Origin: Orenia metallireducens
Lineage (GTDB): Bacteria; Bacillota; Halanaerobiia; Halobacteroidales; Halobacteroidaceae
DNA: 64,000 nt
NCBI RefSeq assembly: GCF_003001995.1
Contig: NZ_PVNB01000011.1
Span: 46,039-110,038 of the forward strand
Direction: 5' to 3'
Shown here: in pieces, positions 1-7,706 of the stretch
How the letters are laid out: each line of letters begins with the position of its first letter
Numbering within the stretch: position 1 is the stretch's first letter
Program-made: the position numbers and the translations under genes
Notes under the pieces: model-generated
The model's input: the letters and a program-made list of their open reading frames with translations, nothing else
Told to the model about the DNA's origin: nothing
Databases searched by the model: none

Positions 1-219
1 CTTCTTCCGTTCTTCTGCTAAGCTCTCTTCTAGTTTATCTAAGGTAGTCTGTTGACTCTCTATTTTAGATAATAGCTCCTCTTTTTCAAAGATAAGTTGG
101 TCTAGCTGGGGTCCAACCAATAAGTTAAGTATAGTTATCCCGACAATTATTCCTAAAAGAAAAGCCGCAAATAGACGTAAAATATCATCCTTGGTTAAAG
201 TTAGGAAGTTAAAGCTCAA
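1..219 (-). CDS. ytrI: YtrI-like sporulation membrane protein, N-terminal part (runs off the window)
   Basis: Only the first 73 codons are inside the window. Reading starts at a TTG (217-219) preceded by GGAGG lying inside the 3' end of ytrH, so the two genes are translationally coupled. The visible protein has a short cytoplasmic N-terminus, one hydrophobic segment (about residues 16-35), then a charged coiled-coil-like stretch. This matches the architecture of YtrI, which in Bacillus sits with YtrH beside dnaE and is needed for efficient sporulation. The assignment rests mainly on gene order and topology; the residues themselves are weakly conserved. Confidence 0.6.
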   Translation of the reverse strand, partial: MSFNFLTLTKDDILRLFAAFLLGIIVGITILNLLVGPQLDQLIFEKEELLSKIESQQTTLDKLEESLAEERKK

Positions 220-220
220 T

Positions 221-532
221 TTAATTTCCTCCAGTTAAAACAGAGATGATCCAGATACCTAATTGTGCTCCTAGAAAGGCTACAGTTAAAATGATAAACT
301 GCTTGAATATCACAATCACCTTCCCCTCAAAGACCCCACCTTCAATCATCCTTAAATAAGAGAAACTTCCGCCCATAGCTGTGACTACAGCCCAAAGTTT
401 AATCTCTTGTGCTAGCTGTGACATTACTTTGATAGGTGATTGCTTGGCTAAAGTAGCTCCTATACTCCCTAATATAGACCCACCAAGTACAACCCCTAAA
501 GATACAAAAAAGACTAAGATTAACCTTTCCAT
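221..532 (-). CDS. ytrH: YtrH family sporulation membrane protein
   Basis: A small protein of about 103 residues with several hydrophobic segments and glycine-rich helices, as in YtrH. YtrH is a sporulation membrane protein whose gene is divergent from or adjacent to dnaE in Bacillus, the same context as here. The ATG at 530-532 is preferred because GGGTGAT lies just upstream; a GTG four codons earlier (542-544) is also open. ytrI follows immediately and starts within a few bases of the stop codon. Sporulation-specific control is expected from the family, but I could not identify a sigma-E promoter by eye. Confidence 0.78.
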   Translation of the reverse strand: MERLILVFFVSLGVVLGGSILGSIGATLAKQSPIKVMSQLAQEIKLWAVVTAMGGSFSYLRMIEGGVFEGKVIVIFKQFIILTVAFLGAQLGIWIISVLTGGN

Positions 533-544
533 TTTATCACCCAC

Positions 545-1015
545 AGTAATTTAGTTGTTAGTTGATAATCTAAAATTAATAATTCTGGTCAATAAGCTTT
601 CTGATTAGAAAGTACAATTAGATTAAGCTTAAGATTAAGGATAAGTAAATTTGTAAAAGTAAAATAAATACTCTGTTTTAACTCAAGCTTATACTTAGCT
701 TAGACTAAAATTATATAAATTGAGTTTGCTGTATAGAGTTTTTTATAGAAGTCGTAAAAAGATATAAGTTCTAATAGGTTAAAATACAAACCGTACAATA
801 TATTTATTTTACGTATAAATTAATTATACCATATCTATTAATAAGGAGGATAAAAGGAGGTCAATCGGGAAATAATAAAGTATTAGATTTTTAGAAATTT
901 TCATAGCATCATTAAAATATCGATGGAGTTTATTATTTAGAATAAGAAATATATTGTGAATCTTTTCGGTTTAAAATCTTTCAATTATCAATTTTAATTT
1001 AAGGAGGTGTAATCT
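545..1015. other. Divergent intergenic region between ytrH and dnaE
   Basis: About 470 bases between two divergent genes, so it should hold promoters for both. It is very AT-rich. Two purine-rich ribosome-site-like runs occur near 842-862 (AAGGAGG and AAAGGAGG), but no open frame of note follows them. No clear sigma-A promoter for dnaE was found by eye. Confidence 0.5.
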
Positions 1016-4000
1016 ATGGGAAAATTTATTCATCTACATTTGCATACAGAGTATAGTTTATTAGATGGTGCTGTTAGAATCAAGGATTTAGTTAGGAAGG
1101 CAAAACAGCACAATATGCCTGCTGTTGCTATGACCGATCATGGAGTAATGTATGGGGCAGTAGATTTTTATCGGCAGGCAAAAAAAGAGGGGATTAAGCC
1201 GATTATTGGTTGTGAGGTCTATGTTGCTGATAACCATCTGAAGAAGGATATCAATAATAGAAAACTAGCCCATCTAGTCTTATTGGCTGAAAATAATCAA
1301 GGCTATCAAAACTTACTGAAGTTAGTTTCTTTGTCTTTTTTACAGGGATTTTATTATAAACCTAGAGTTGATAAGAACTTATTACGTGATTATAGTGAAG
1401 GGATTATCTGTTTAAGTAGCTGTCTAGCAGGAGAGCTAGCTACTTTAGTAAGGAATAATCAGCAGGAAAGAGCCAAGGAAGTGGCATTACAATATCAGCG
1501 AATCTTTGGAGAAGGAAACTTCTTCTTAGAGCTACAAGATCATGGCTTAGCTGATCAGCATTTAGCAAATAAAGGATTGATAGAGCTAAGCCAAGAGTTA
1601 GAGATTCCTCTGGTGGCAACTAATGATGTCCATTATCTAGATCAGGAGGATAATAAGGTACATGATCTGCTCTTATGTATTCAGACAGGTAAGGATGTTG
1701 ACGATAAAAATAGAATGAAGTTTCCTAATGACCAATTCTACTTTAAATCAGCTGAAGAGATGTCTGAAATCTTTAAGGATTATCCAGCGGCTATTGAGAA
1801 TACAGTCAAGATTGCTAAGCGTTGTAATGTAGAGCTGGACTTTGACCAAATTCTCTTACCCCATTATCAAGTACCGGAAGGAGAGAGTTTAGAGTCTTAT
1901 TTACGCAAGCTGGTTTATGAAGGTGTAGAGGATAAGTATGATGAACTAACAGCAGAGATTGAAGAGAGGTTAGAATATGAATTAGGTGTAATCAATCAGA
2001 TGGGTTATCCTGCTTATTTCTTGATTGTCAGAGATTTTATCAAGTATGCTAAGGATAATGAGATTATTGTAGGTCCTGGGAGAGGAAGTGCTGCTTCAAG
2101 TATAGTCTCTTATCTACTTGACATTACAGAGATTGATCCATTAGAATATAATCTATTATTTGAAAGGTTTTTAAACCCTGCTCGCATTTCAATGCCAGAT
2201 ATTGACATTGACTTCTGTTACGAGCGGCGTGATGAAGTAATAGATTATGTAGTCAAAAAATATAGGCAAGATAGGGTAGCCCAGATTATTACCTTTGGAA
2301 CGATGGCAGCTAAGGGGGCTATACGCGATATCTCTAGAGCCTTAGGAGTATCCTATGATAAAGGTGATAAGGTGGCTAAGGCTATTCCTAATTCTTTAGG
2401 AATTACAATTGAACAAGCATTAAATGAGTCAGAAGAGCTGAAGAACTTATATCATAAAGACTATCAGGTCAAAGAGATCATAGATTACTCTAGAAAGATT
2501 GAGGGCTTAACCCGCCATGCCTCTACTCATGCAGCTGGAGTAATCATCACTAAAGATGATATTACCAATTATACGCCTCTTTATCAGAGTAAGGGTGAGG
2601 TTACTACCCAATATCCAATGGGAGATTTGGAGGCTTTGGGTCTATTGAAGATGGACTTTCTAGGCTTAAGAACATTGACAGTAATTAATAAAACCTTAGC
2701 TTTGATTAAGGAGACTCAAGGGGTAGAGTTGGAATTATCAGAGATTCCTTTGGATGATAATAAGGTATTTGAGATGTTAAGTACTGGTGATAGTCTCGGG
2801 GTATTTCAGTTAGAGAGTGATGGGATGAGGCGGTTAATCGCCAAATTAGAACCTGAGGAGATTGAGGATATCATCGCTTTACTGGCGTTATATCGACCAG
2901 GACCTCTAGGAAGTGGGATGGTAGATGACTATATTGCTAGACGCCATGGTAAACAAGAGGTTGAATATCCTCATGATGACTTAAAAGAGATATTAGAGCC
3001 AACCTATGGAGTTATCCTATATCAAGAGCAGGTAATGCAGATTGCCCAAAAGATTGCAGGATATTCTCTTGGGGAAGCAGATTTACTCAGAAGAGCTATG
3101 GGCAAAAAAAAGCCTGAAGAGATGAAGAAACATTATGAGATATTTATCAATGGTAATGATACTGTAGATGGAGCTATCAATCGAGGATATAGCCAAGAGT
3201 TAGCTGAAGAACTATTTGAGTTGATTGAATATTTTAGTGGTTATGGCTTTAATAAGGCCCATAGTACAGCCTATGCGTATATCTCATATCAGACAGCTTA
3301 TTTTAAGACCCATTCCCCTGTAGAATTTATGGCTGCTTTAATGACTAGTGTGATTGGTAATAGTGATAAGATAGCAGAGTATATTTCAGAGTTAGAGACA
3401 ATGGGGATAGAGATTCTTCCACCAGATGTTAATTACAGTAGGGTTGAGTTTACTGTAGAGGAAGAAAAGATTCGTTTTGGACTAGCAGGGATTAAAAATG
3501 TGGGTTCAAAGGCTATTGAGGCAATTATTGAAGCAAGAGAAGAGAAGAAGTTTGAAGATTTAAAGGATTTTTGTGAGCGGGTTAATCTATCTAGAGTCAA
3601 TCATCGAGTGATAGAGAGTTTGATTAAGGCAGGTGCTTTTGATTCTTTGGATTTATATCGCTCTCAGCTTTTAGATATATTAGATGATGTCTTTACTCAA
3701 GCACAGCAGGTACAGAAACAAAAAAGTAATGGGCAGACCAGTTTTTTTGATATATTTAATGAGGATGAATTTATGGATGATGGAATAAAGGTGCCTGAAA
3801 TAGAGGAGTTTGATTCAAGAAGGCTATTAGCCCTAGAAAAAGAGATGTTAGGATTTTATCTAACAGGACATCCTATTAAGGGTTATCTACCAAAGATTAA
3901 AGCCAAGAGGACTTTAGATAGTAGAAAATCTGGAAAATTTAAAGAAAAGGTTATCCTAGGAGGATTAATCACTGCTAATCGCGAAATATTAACTAAGAAT

Positions 4001-4441
4001 CATAAGAAAATGTCTTTTGTAACTTTGGAAGATGAATTTGGAGAGGTTGAAGTAATTGTCTTTCCAAATATTTATGAAAATTATCAAGAGTTTCTTTTAG
4101 AGGATGAGGTTATCCTAGTTGAGGGTAAGTTGAATGAAGAAGGTAAGGTTATTGCCAGTAGATTAGGTGGTATAGAAGATGATTTTTCTCAAAAGCAGAG
4201 CAATGCTACTAAGGAGAAAATTCTTCATATTCAATTAAAAACTTTGGATTTAGAAATATTAGATAATCTAAAGAATATACTATTAGGGTATCAAGGGGAT
4301 AGCAAAGTTTATCTTCATCTACTTATTCAGACTAAGAGAGTAATTGTCAAATTATCTTCTGACTATGATGTTAAGATAAATCAGAAGCTAGAGAAGCAGT
4401 TAGGACAATTAGAGATAAGATATTCTATTACTAATGATTGA
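1016..4441 (+). CDS. dnaE: DNA polymerase III subunit alpha (DnaE type)
   Basis: Replicative DNA polymerase of the DnaE (not PolC) class, 1141 residues. The N-terminal PHP domain is visible from residue 6 (HLHTEYSLLDG) with TDHG at 40-43. The palm carries GPGRGSAAS and the catalytic PDIDIDF near residue 395, then the KMDFLGL region; the finger and HhH region (AGIKNVGSKAI) follow, and a C-terminal OB-fold lies around residues 980-1060. The start has a strong AAGGAGGTG site. In Bacillus this gene lies between ytrI and accD; here about 13 kb including the trp operon separates dnaE from accD. In low-GC Firmicutes with both enzymes DnaE extends primers for PolC; whether PolC exists here cannot be seen. 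Confidence 0.97.
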   Translation: MGKFIHLHLHTEYSLLDGAVRIKDLVRKAKQHNMPAVAMTDHGVMYGAVDFYRQAKKEGIKPIIGCEVYVADNHLKKDINNRKLAHLVLLAENNQGYQNLLKLVSLSFLQGFYYKPRVDKNLLRDYSEGIICLSSCLAGELATLVRNNQQERAKEVALQYQRIFGEGNFFLELQDHGLADQHLANKGLIELSQELEIPLVATNDVHYLDQEDNKVHDLLLCIQTGKDVDDKNRMKFPNDQFYFKSAEEMSEIFKDYPAAIENTVKIAKRCNVELDFDQILLPHYQVPEGESLESYLRKLVYEGVEDKYDELTAEIEERLEYELGVINQMGYPAYFLIVRDFIKYAKDNEIIVGPGRGSAASSIVSYLLDITEIDPLEYNLLFERFLNPARISMPDIDIDFCYERRDEVIDYVVKKYRQDRVAQIITFGTMAAKGAIRDISRALGVSYDKGDKVAKAIPNSLGITIEQALNESEELKNLYHKDYQVKEIIDYSRKIEGLTRHASTHAAGVIITKDDITNYTPLYQSKGEVTTQYPMGDLEALGLLKMDFLGLRTLTVINKTLALIKETQGVELELSEIPLDDNKVFEMLSTGDSLGVFQLESDGMRRLIAKLEPEEIEDIIALLALYRPGPLGSGMVDDYIARRHGKQEVEYPHDDLKEILEPTYGVILYQEQVMQIAQKIAGYSLGEADLLRRAMGKKKPEEMKKHYEIFINGNDTVDGAINRGYSQELAEELFELIEYFSGYGFNKAHSTAYAYISYQTAYFKTHSPVEFMAALMTSVIGNSDKIAEYISELETMGIEILPPDVNYSRVEFTVEEEKIRFGLAGIKNVGSKAIEAIIEAREEKKFEDLKDFCERVNLSRVNHRVIESLIKAGAFDSLDLYRSQLLDILDDVFTQAQQVQKQKSNGQTSFFDIFNEDEFMDDGIKVPEIEEFDSRRLLALEKEMLGFYLTGHPIKGYLPKIKAKRTLDSRKSGKFKEKVILGGLITANREILTKNHKKMSFVTLEDEFGEVEVIVFPNIYENYQEFLLEDEVILVEGKLNEEGKVIASRLGGIEDDFSQKQSNATKEKILHIQLKTLDLEILDNLKNILLGYQGDSKVYLHLLIQTKRVIVKLSSDYDVKINQKLEKQLGQLEIRYSITND

Positions 4442-4551
4442 GTAAAGATGGCTGCTAATCCAATAATAAATAAACTAAATTTATAAAAAGTATAACAAAT
4501 TTAAATCTAGCACCATATAATATATGTATAAATTAAAGAGGGGGAGAATAT

Positions 4552-5046
4552 ATGAAAGATATAATTATTGAAAAATTAAGAGAAAGAGGAGTTCAAATAC
4601 AAGAGATTGCAGAAATTGTCTATGCCTTACAAAAGCCTTATAGTGATACTTTGAATATAGAAGAATGTTTGGAGTCAGTTGATAGAGTTTTAGAAAAGCG
4701 TGAGGTACAATATACCTTATTAACAGGAATAGCTTTAGATAAATTAACAGAAGAGGGTAAGGTAGAAGAGCCTCTAGCTAGTATTATTAAAAGGGATGAG
4801 CCCTTATATGGAGTTGATGAGAGTTTGGCTTTAGCTATCGCTAATATCTATGGAACTATCGGTTTTACTAGCTTTGGATACTTAGATAAGAATAAATTTG
4901 GAGCAATGAAAAGACTAGATACAAGCAAGGATAAAGTTAATACCTTTTTGGATGATTTAGTAGCAGGTATTGCTTCAGCAGCATCAGCTAGAATTGCCCA
5001 TCAAAAGAGAAATGAGCAAGAGGAAGCAGAAAGAGAAGTATCATAA
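4552..5046 (+). CDS. Phosphatidylglycerophosphatase A / YutG family protein
   Basis: 164 residues resembling the PgpA/YutG family: a helical N-terminal part and the conserved core with DESLALAIANIYGTIG near residues 85-100, FGYLDKNKFG around 109-118, and a C-terminal DDLVAGI. PgpA removes phosphate from phosphatidylglycerophosphate to give phosphatidylglycerol. Clostridial members of this soluble subfamily are annotated the same way, but their substrate is untested. The ribosome site is GAGGGGGAG. The gene stands alone between dnaE and a hexapeptide protein. Confidence 0.72.
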   Translation: MKDIIIEKLRERGVQIQEIAEIVYALQKPYSDTLNIEECLESVDRVLEKREVQYTLLTGIALDKLTEEGKVEEPLASIIKRDEPLYGVDESLALAIANIYGTIGFTSFGYLDKNKFGAMKRLDTSKDKVNTFLDDLVAGIASAASARIAHQKRNEQEEAEREVS

Positions 5047-5227
5047 TAATTAAAAGTGTACAAGTGATGATTAGTAATAGGATTATAAGTTTGAGATTAA
5101 GGTTGAGCTTAAGACTTATTATATTCAGCCTAAAATAATACAAACTAAATTTATCATAATGTAGATTATTTAATTTAATTGTATATTATCAGTTGTAAAT
5201 TTTGAATTGCTTGAAGGGAGTGGGGAG

Positions 5228-6193
5228 ATGGATTATTATCAGATTATTGCTACAGTTAGGGGAACAATAAGTTATCGTTTAAGGCATATATTCAATTACC
5301 ACAAGCTCGATTATTCGATTAAAGTAGTTAAGCAGAGTGATGGTCGTAAGTTAGAGTTTGCTACGATTGTGCCTAAAGAGCAGAAGGAAGAAATATTAAA
5401 GCTGATTAGGGAAAGTAGCCTTGATCCAGTGATTGCAATCACTCCAGTATTAGAGTATAATAATCCAATTAAAGATAAGCTGGTCAGAGATATTACTCTA
5501 GCTCCCACTGCTAGTGTTAGTTCATTATCAGAGCTTTATGATGGTGTAGAGATAGGTGCTTTGAGCCGGATTGTGGGCAATGCTATCTTGCAAGAGGATG
5601 TTAAGATTGGAGAAGGAACCTTTATAGGTAGTGGTGTAGTTGTCAGAGGTCATACAGTTATCGGGAACAATTGTCATATTGGCACAGGAGCTATTATAGG
5701 TAATAATGTTAGCATTGGTGATAATGTAACTATTGAAGAGAATGTGACAATTAGAGCCAATGTATCTATTGGAGATAGTGTTTCCCTTGGAACAGCTGCT
5801 AATATTGAGAGTAATGTCCAGATCAAAGATGGTGTCAGAATAGGACCTATGTCTCGGATCTTTAATGTCGGTCGTAAGAGGGCAGAAATAGAGTCTGATG
5901 AAGACAGACAAGTTATTTATACTATTATAGATTCAGGAACCTTTATTGGTAGTGGAGCTATTGTAGGGGGAAAGATCGGTTCTAAAGTTATGATTGGGTC
6001 TAATGCTGTTGTCCATACAGCCACAGTCTGTGATGGTGCAACTGTTGGTTCTGGAGCAACTGTACCCTATGGTAGAGTTATAGAGAAGGGGATTACTGTG
6101 ATAGGGTCACCTGCCAAACCAATAGAGGAGTATAAAGCTGAAAAACGTTTATTGAAGTTTCTACTTAAGAAGTATAAAGGTGAGCTGAATTAG
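5228..6193 (+). CDS. Left-handed beta-helix (hexapeptide repeat) acyltransferase-like protein
   Basis: About 321 residues. The first 70 or so form a mixed alpha/beta N-terminal domain I do not recognise, possibly ACT-like. From about residue 100 the protein is made of hexapeptide repeats (IGEGTFIGSG, IGNNCHIGTG, IGDNVTIEEN and more), the signature of left-handed beta-helix acyl- or nucleotidyl-sugar acyltransferases. A loop near 215-230 interrupts the helix and a short helical tail ends the protein. The ATG at 5228 is preferred over an upstream TTG (5207) because GAAGGGAGTGGGG lies just before it. Substrate unknown; LpxD/WbbJ-like enzymes have the same fold. No sugar-biosynthesis genes adjoin it. 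Confidence 0.65.
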   Translation: MDYYQIIATVRGTISYRLRHIFNYHKLDYSIKVVKQSDGRKLEFATIVPKEQKEEILKLIRESSLDPVIAITPVLEYNNPIKDKLVRDITLAPTASVSSLSELYDGVEIGALSRIVGNAILQEDVKIGEGTFIGSGVVVRGHTVIGNNCHIGTGAIIGNNVSIGDNVTIEENVTIRANVSIGDSVSLGTAANIESNVQIKDGVRIGPMSRIFNVGRKRAEIESDEDRQVIYTIIDSGTFIGSGAIVGGKIGSKVMIGSNAVVHTATVCDGATVGSGATVPYGRVIEKGITVIGSPAKPIEEYKAEKRLLKFLLKKYKGELN

Positions 6194-6211
6194 ATATAAT
6201 CACTAGATATT

Positions 6212-6248
6212 AAGTCTCCTCAACATGAGGGGATTTAATTTTGTGTTA
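6212..6248 (+). terminator. Probable intrinsic terminator after the hexapeptide protein gene
   Basis: An 11-bp stem (6212-6222 with 6226-6236, two G-U pairs) with a 3-base loop, followed by a T-rich but interrupted tail. The weak tail lowers confidence. Confidence 0.5.
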
Positions 6249-6312
6249 TTTATATTAAATTCTAGCTATAAAATTATAGTATAGAGTTAATGATAAAAAT
6301 AGAGGTGAAAAC

Positions 6313-7074
6313 ATGAATGATTTTTGGCAATTAGTGATCAAGGGAATTCCTATTGGAATCTCAAATACTCTACCAGGGATTAGTGGTGGAACCATAGCTT
6401 TAATCTTGAATATATATGAGAGATTGATCAATGGTATTAAGAGGATTAATCTTAAAGTTTTAATACCGATTGGTTTAGGGGCAGTAATAGGGGTTTTATT
6501 TGGCTCTAAGGTTATTACGGGTCTGTTAGAAAGTGATTATCGTGGTTTTCTGGTTGCTTTTTTGTTGGGATTAATCTTTGCTTCTAGCAAAGTAACCGTT
6601 CAAGAGGTAGAGAAATTTAATTTAAAGACTATTGCTCTGGTACTTTTAGGCTTAATTCTTGCTTATAGATATTCAATAGATATTGATTCGGCAGAAGCCA
6701 TGCAAGAGGTTAATCTATTTAAGTTCTTCTGGGGGGGAGCTATTGGTAGTGTAGCGATGATATTGCCAGGAGTTAGTGGTGGAACAATCCTTATTATGTT
6801 GGGATTATATCAAGGGGTCTTACAGGCGATTACTACTTTAGATTTACCTATAATAATCTCCTTTGGCTTTGGAGTAGTAGCAGGGTTGTTGAGTTTTTCT
6901 TGGGTATTATCTTACTTATTGGAACATTATAATTCTTTATTAATGGCATTTTTAACAGGGTTGATTTTGGGATCGATGAGAAGTGTTATTCCAGATCAGA
7001 TTGGTCTTTTAGAGGTTATAGGATTTGTTTTAGGAGTTTTGTTGATTTGGTGGTTGGATAAAAGAAGGGATTGA
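6313..7074 (+). CDS. DUF368 family polytopic membrane protein (PopT-type undecaprenyl phosphate translocase)
   Basis: 253 residues with about eight hydrophobic segments and two copies of the DUF368 signature, a proline- and glycine-rich PGISGGT / PGVSGGT motif (near residues 21-27 and 148-155), an internal repeat. DUF368 proteins such as PopT recycle the lipid carrier undecaprenyl phosphate across the cytoplasmic membrane, supporting peptidoglycan and surface polysaccharide synthesis. That role is taken from characterised relatives; nothing here proves it. The ribosome site is GAGGTG, 6 bases before the ATG. Confidence 0.85.
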   Translation: MNDFWQLVIKGIPIGISNTLPGISGGTIALILNIYERLINGIKRINLKVLIPIGLGAVIGVLFGSKVITGLLESDYRGFLVAFLLGLIFASSKVTVQEVEKFNLKTIALVLLGLILAYRYSIDIDSAEAMQEVNLFKFFWGGAIGSVAMILPGVSGGTILIMLGLYQGVLQAITTLDLPIIISFGFGVVAGLLSFSWVLSYLLEHYNSLLMAFLTGLILGSMRSVIPDQIGLLEVIGFVLGVLLIWWLDKRRD

Positions 7075-7125
7075 TTAAAGTCTAGATTTATCATCTGGTA
7101 AATATGGTAAATCTTCAATCTAGTA

Positions 7126-7154
7126 TTGACACATCTACTAAATTTGTATATCAT
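7126..7154 (+). promoter_or_regulatory. Sigma-A promoter for mtrB and probably the trp operon
   Basis: TTGACA at 7126-7131, a 17-base spacer, and TATCAT at 7149-7154, 35 bases before mtrB. No comparable promoter was found between mtrB and the trp leader, so this promoter may drive both. Confidence 0.72.
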
Positions 7155-7189
7155 AATATTAACTAAGTGTTTTCATTAAGGAGGCAATA

Positions 7190-7411
7190 ATGAATATACC
7201 AAAAAGTGAAGAATATATAGTAATTAAAGCCTTAGAGGATGGAGTTACTATTATAGGTTTAACTCGTGGGCAGCAGACTAAATTTCATCATACAGAGAAG
7301 TTAGATGCTGGTGAAGTGATGGTTGCTCAATTTACAGAGCATACATCTGCAATTAAGATTAGAGGAAAAGCTGAGCTTATGACAAAGCATGGTAGTGTAG
7401 AATCAGAATGA
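7190..7411 (+). CDS. mtrB: Tryptophan RNA-binding attenuation protein (TRAP, MtrB)
   Basis: 73 residues, essentially the length of Bacillus TRAP (75). The core GLTRG-x3-KFHHTEKL and QFTEHTSAIKIRG match the family. The three residues that bind (G/U)AG RNA triplets in Bacillus TRAP fall at the same numbers here: Lys37, Lys56 and Arg58. Tryptophan-pocket residues Thr25, Gln47, Thr49 and Ser53 are also present. TRAP is an 11-subunit ring that, with bound tryptophan, wraps (G/U)AG-rich RNA. The gene lies directly upstream of the trp leader and operon, unlike Bacillus where mtrAB is unlinked. No MtrA gene or anti-TRAP gene is seen in the window. Confidence 0.95.
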   Translation: MNIPKSEEYIVIKALEDGVTIIGLTRGQQTKFHHTEKLDAGEVMVAQFTEHTSAIKIRGKAELMTKHGSVESE

Positions 7412-7446
7412 AATAATTGATAATTTACAATGTACAATTAAAAGAT

Positions 7447-7553
7447 TAGTAGAGATTAGATAATAGATGAGATGAGAGAAACTGAATTTAAAACTGAATA
7501 TGATTAGCTGAGAAGAGTAGAGTTGAGACGAGATGAGTAGAGTGTGAGATTAG
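7447..7553 (+). promoter_or_regulatory. TRAP-binding (G/T)AG array in the trp leader
   Basis: Two clusters of (G/T)AG triplets. Cluster I has six: starts at 7447, 7452, 7457, 7464, 7469, 7474. Cluster II has ten: 7505, 7510, 7515, 7520, 7525, 7530, 7535, 7540 are spaced exactly 5 bases apart, then 7546 and 7551. Two-base spacers between triplets are the optimum for Bacillus TRAP, whose ring binds eleven. The array lies between mtrB and a strong terminator upstream of trpE, as expected of a TRAP attenuator. Confidence 0.92.
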
Positions 7554-7566
7554 CCAAGGGGTAAGT

Positions 7567-7590
7567 ATATCTGTATCTAATTACAGGTAT
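7567..7590 (+). promoter_or_regulatory. Leader hairpin between TRAP array and terminator
   Basis: A 9-bp hairpin (7567-7575 with 7582-7590, one G-U pair, 6-base loop). It does not overlap the terminator stem, so it is not an obvious antiterminator. It may position the TRAP array or pause RNA polymerase. Confidence 0.4.
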
Positions 7591-7605
7591 TATTATACAT
7601 ATTCC

Positions 7606-7642
7606 AAGGTCATCAGACTTTAGTCTGGTGACCTTTTTGTTT
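7606..7642 (+). terminator. trp leader attenuator terminator
   Basis: A 13-bp stem (7606-7618 with 7623-7635, one G-U pair), 4-base loop and five Ts, ending 65 bases before trpE. It sits just after the TRAP array, as the regulated terminator of a trp attenuator would. Confidence 0.9.
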
Positions 7643-7659
7643 ATAAATAACATTTTAAA

Positions 7660-7685
7660 GAGGAGATGAGTTAAGATGAGTAGAG
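7660..7685 (+). promoter_or_regulatory. Second (G/T)AG cluster next to the trpE ribosome site
   Basis: GAG triplets at 7663, 7668, 7678 and 7683 share a 5-base register (the 7673 position reads AAG), with an extra GAG at 7660 and TAG at 7681. The cluster ends six bases before the AAGAAGGTG ribosome site of trpE. TRAP bound here could limit trpE translation. Confidence 0.55.
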
Positions 7686-7706
7686 ATAAGAAGAAGGTGA
7701 TATTGA

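Noticed and set aside
842..862. Ribosome-site-like runs as evidence for a small gene upstream of dnaE
   Set aside because: No frame of useful length follows either run.
5311..5911. Minus-strand open frames opposite the hexapeptide protein
   Set aside because: They mirror the repetitive coding sequence on the plus strand, lack ribosome sites and show no protein-like composition.
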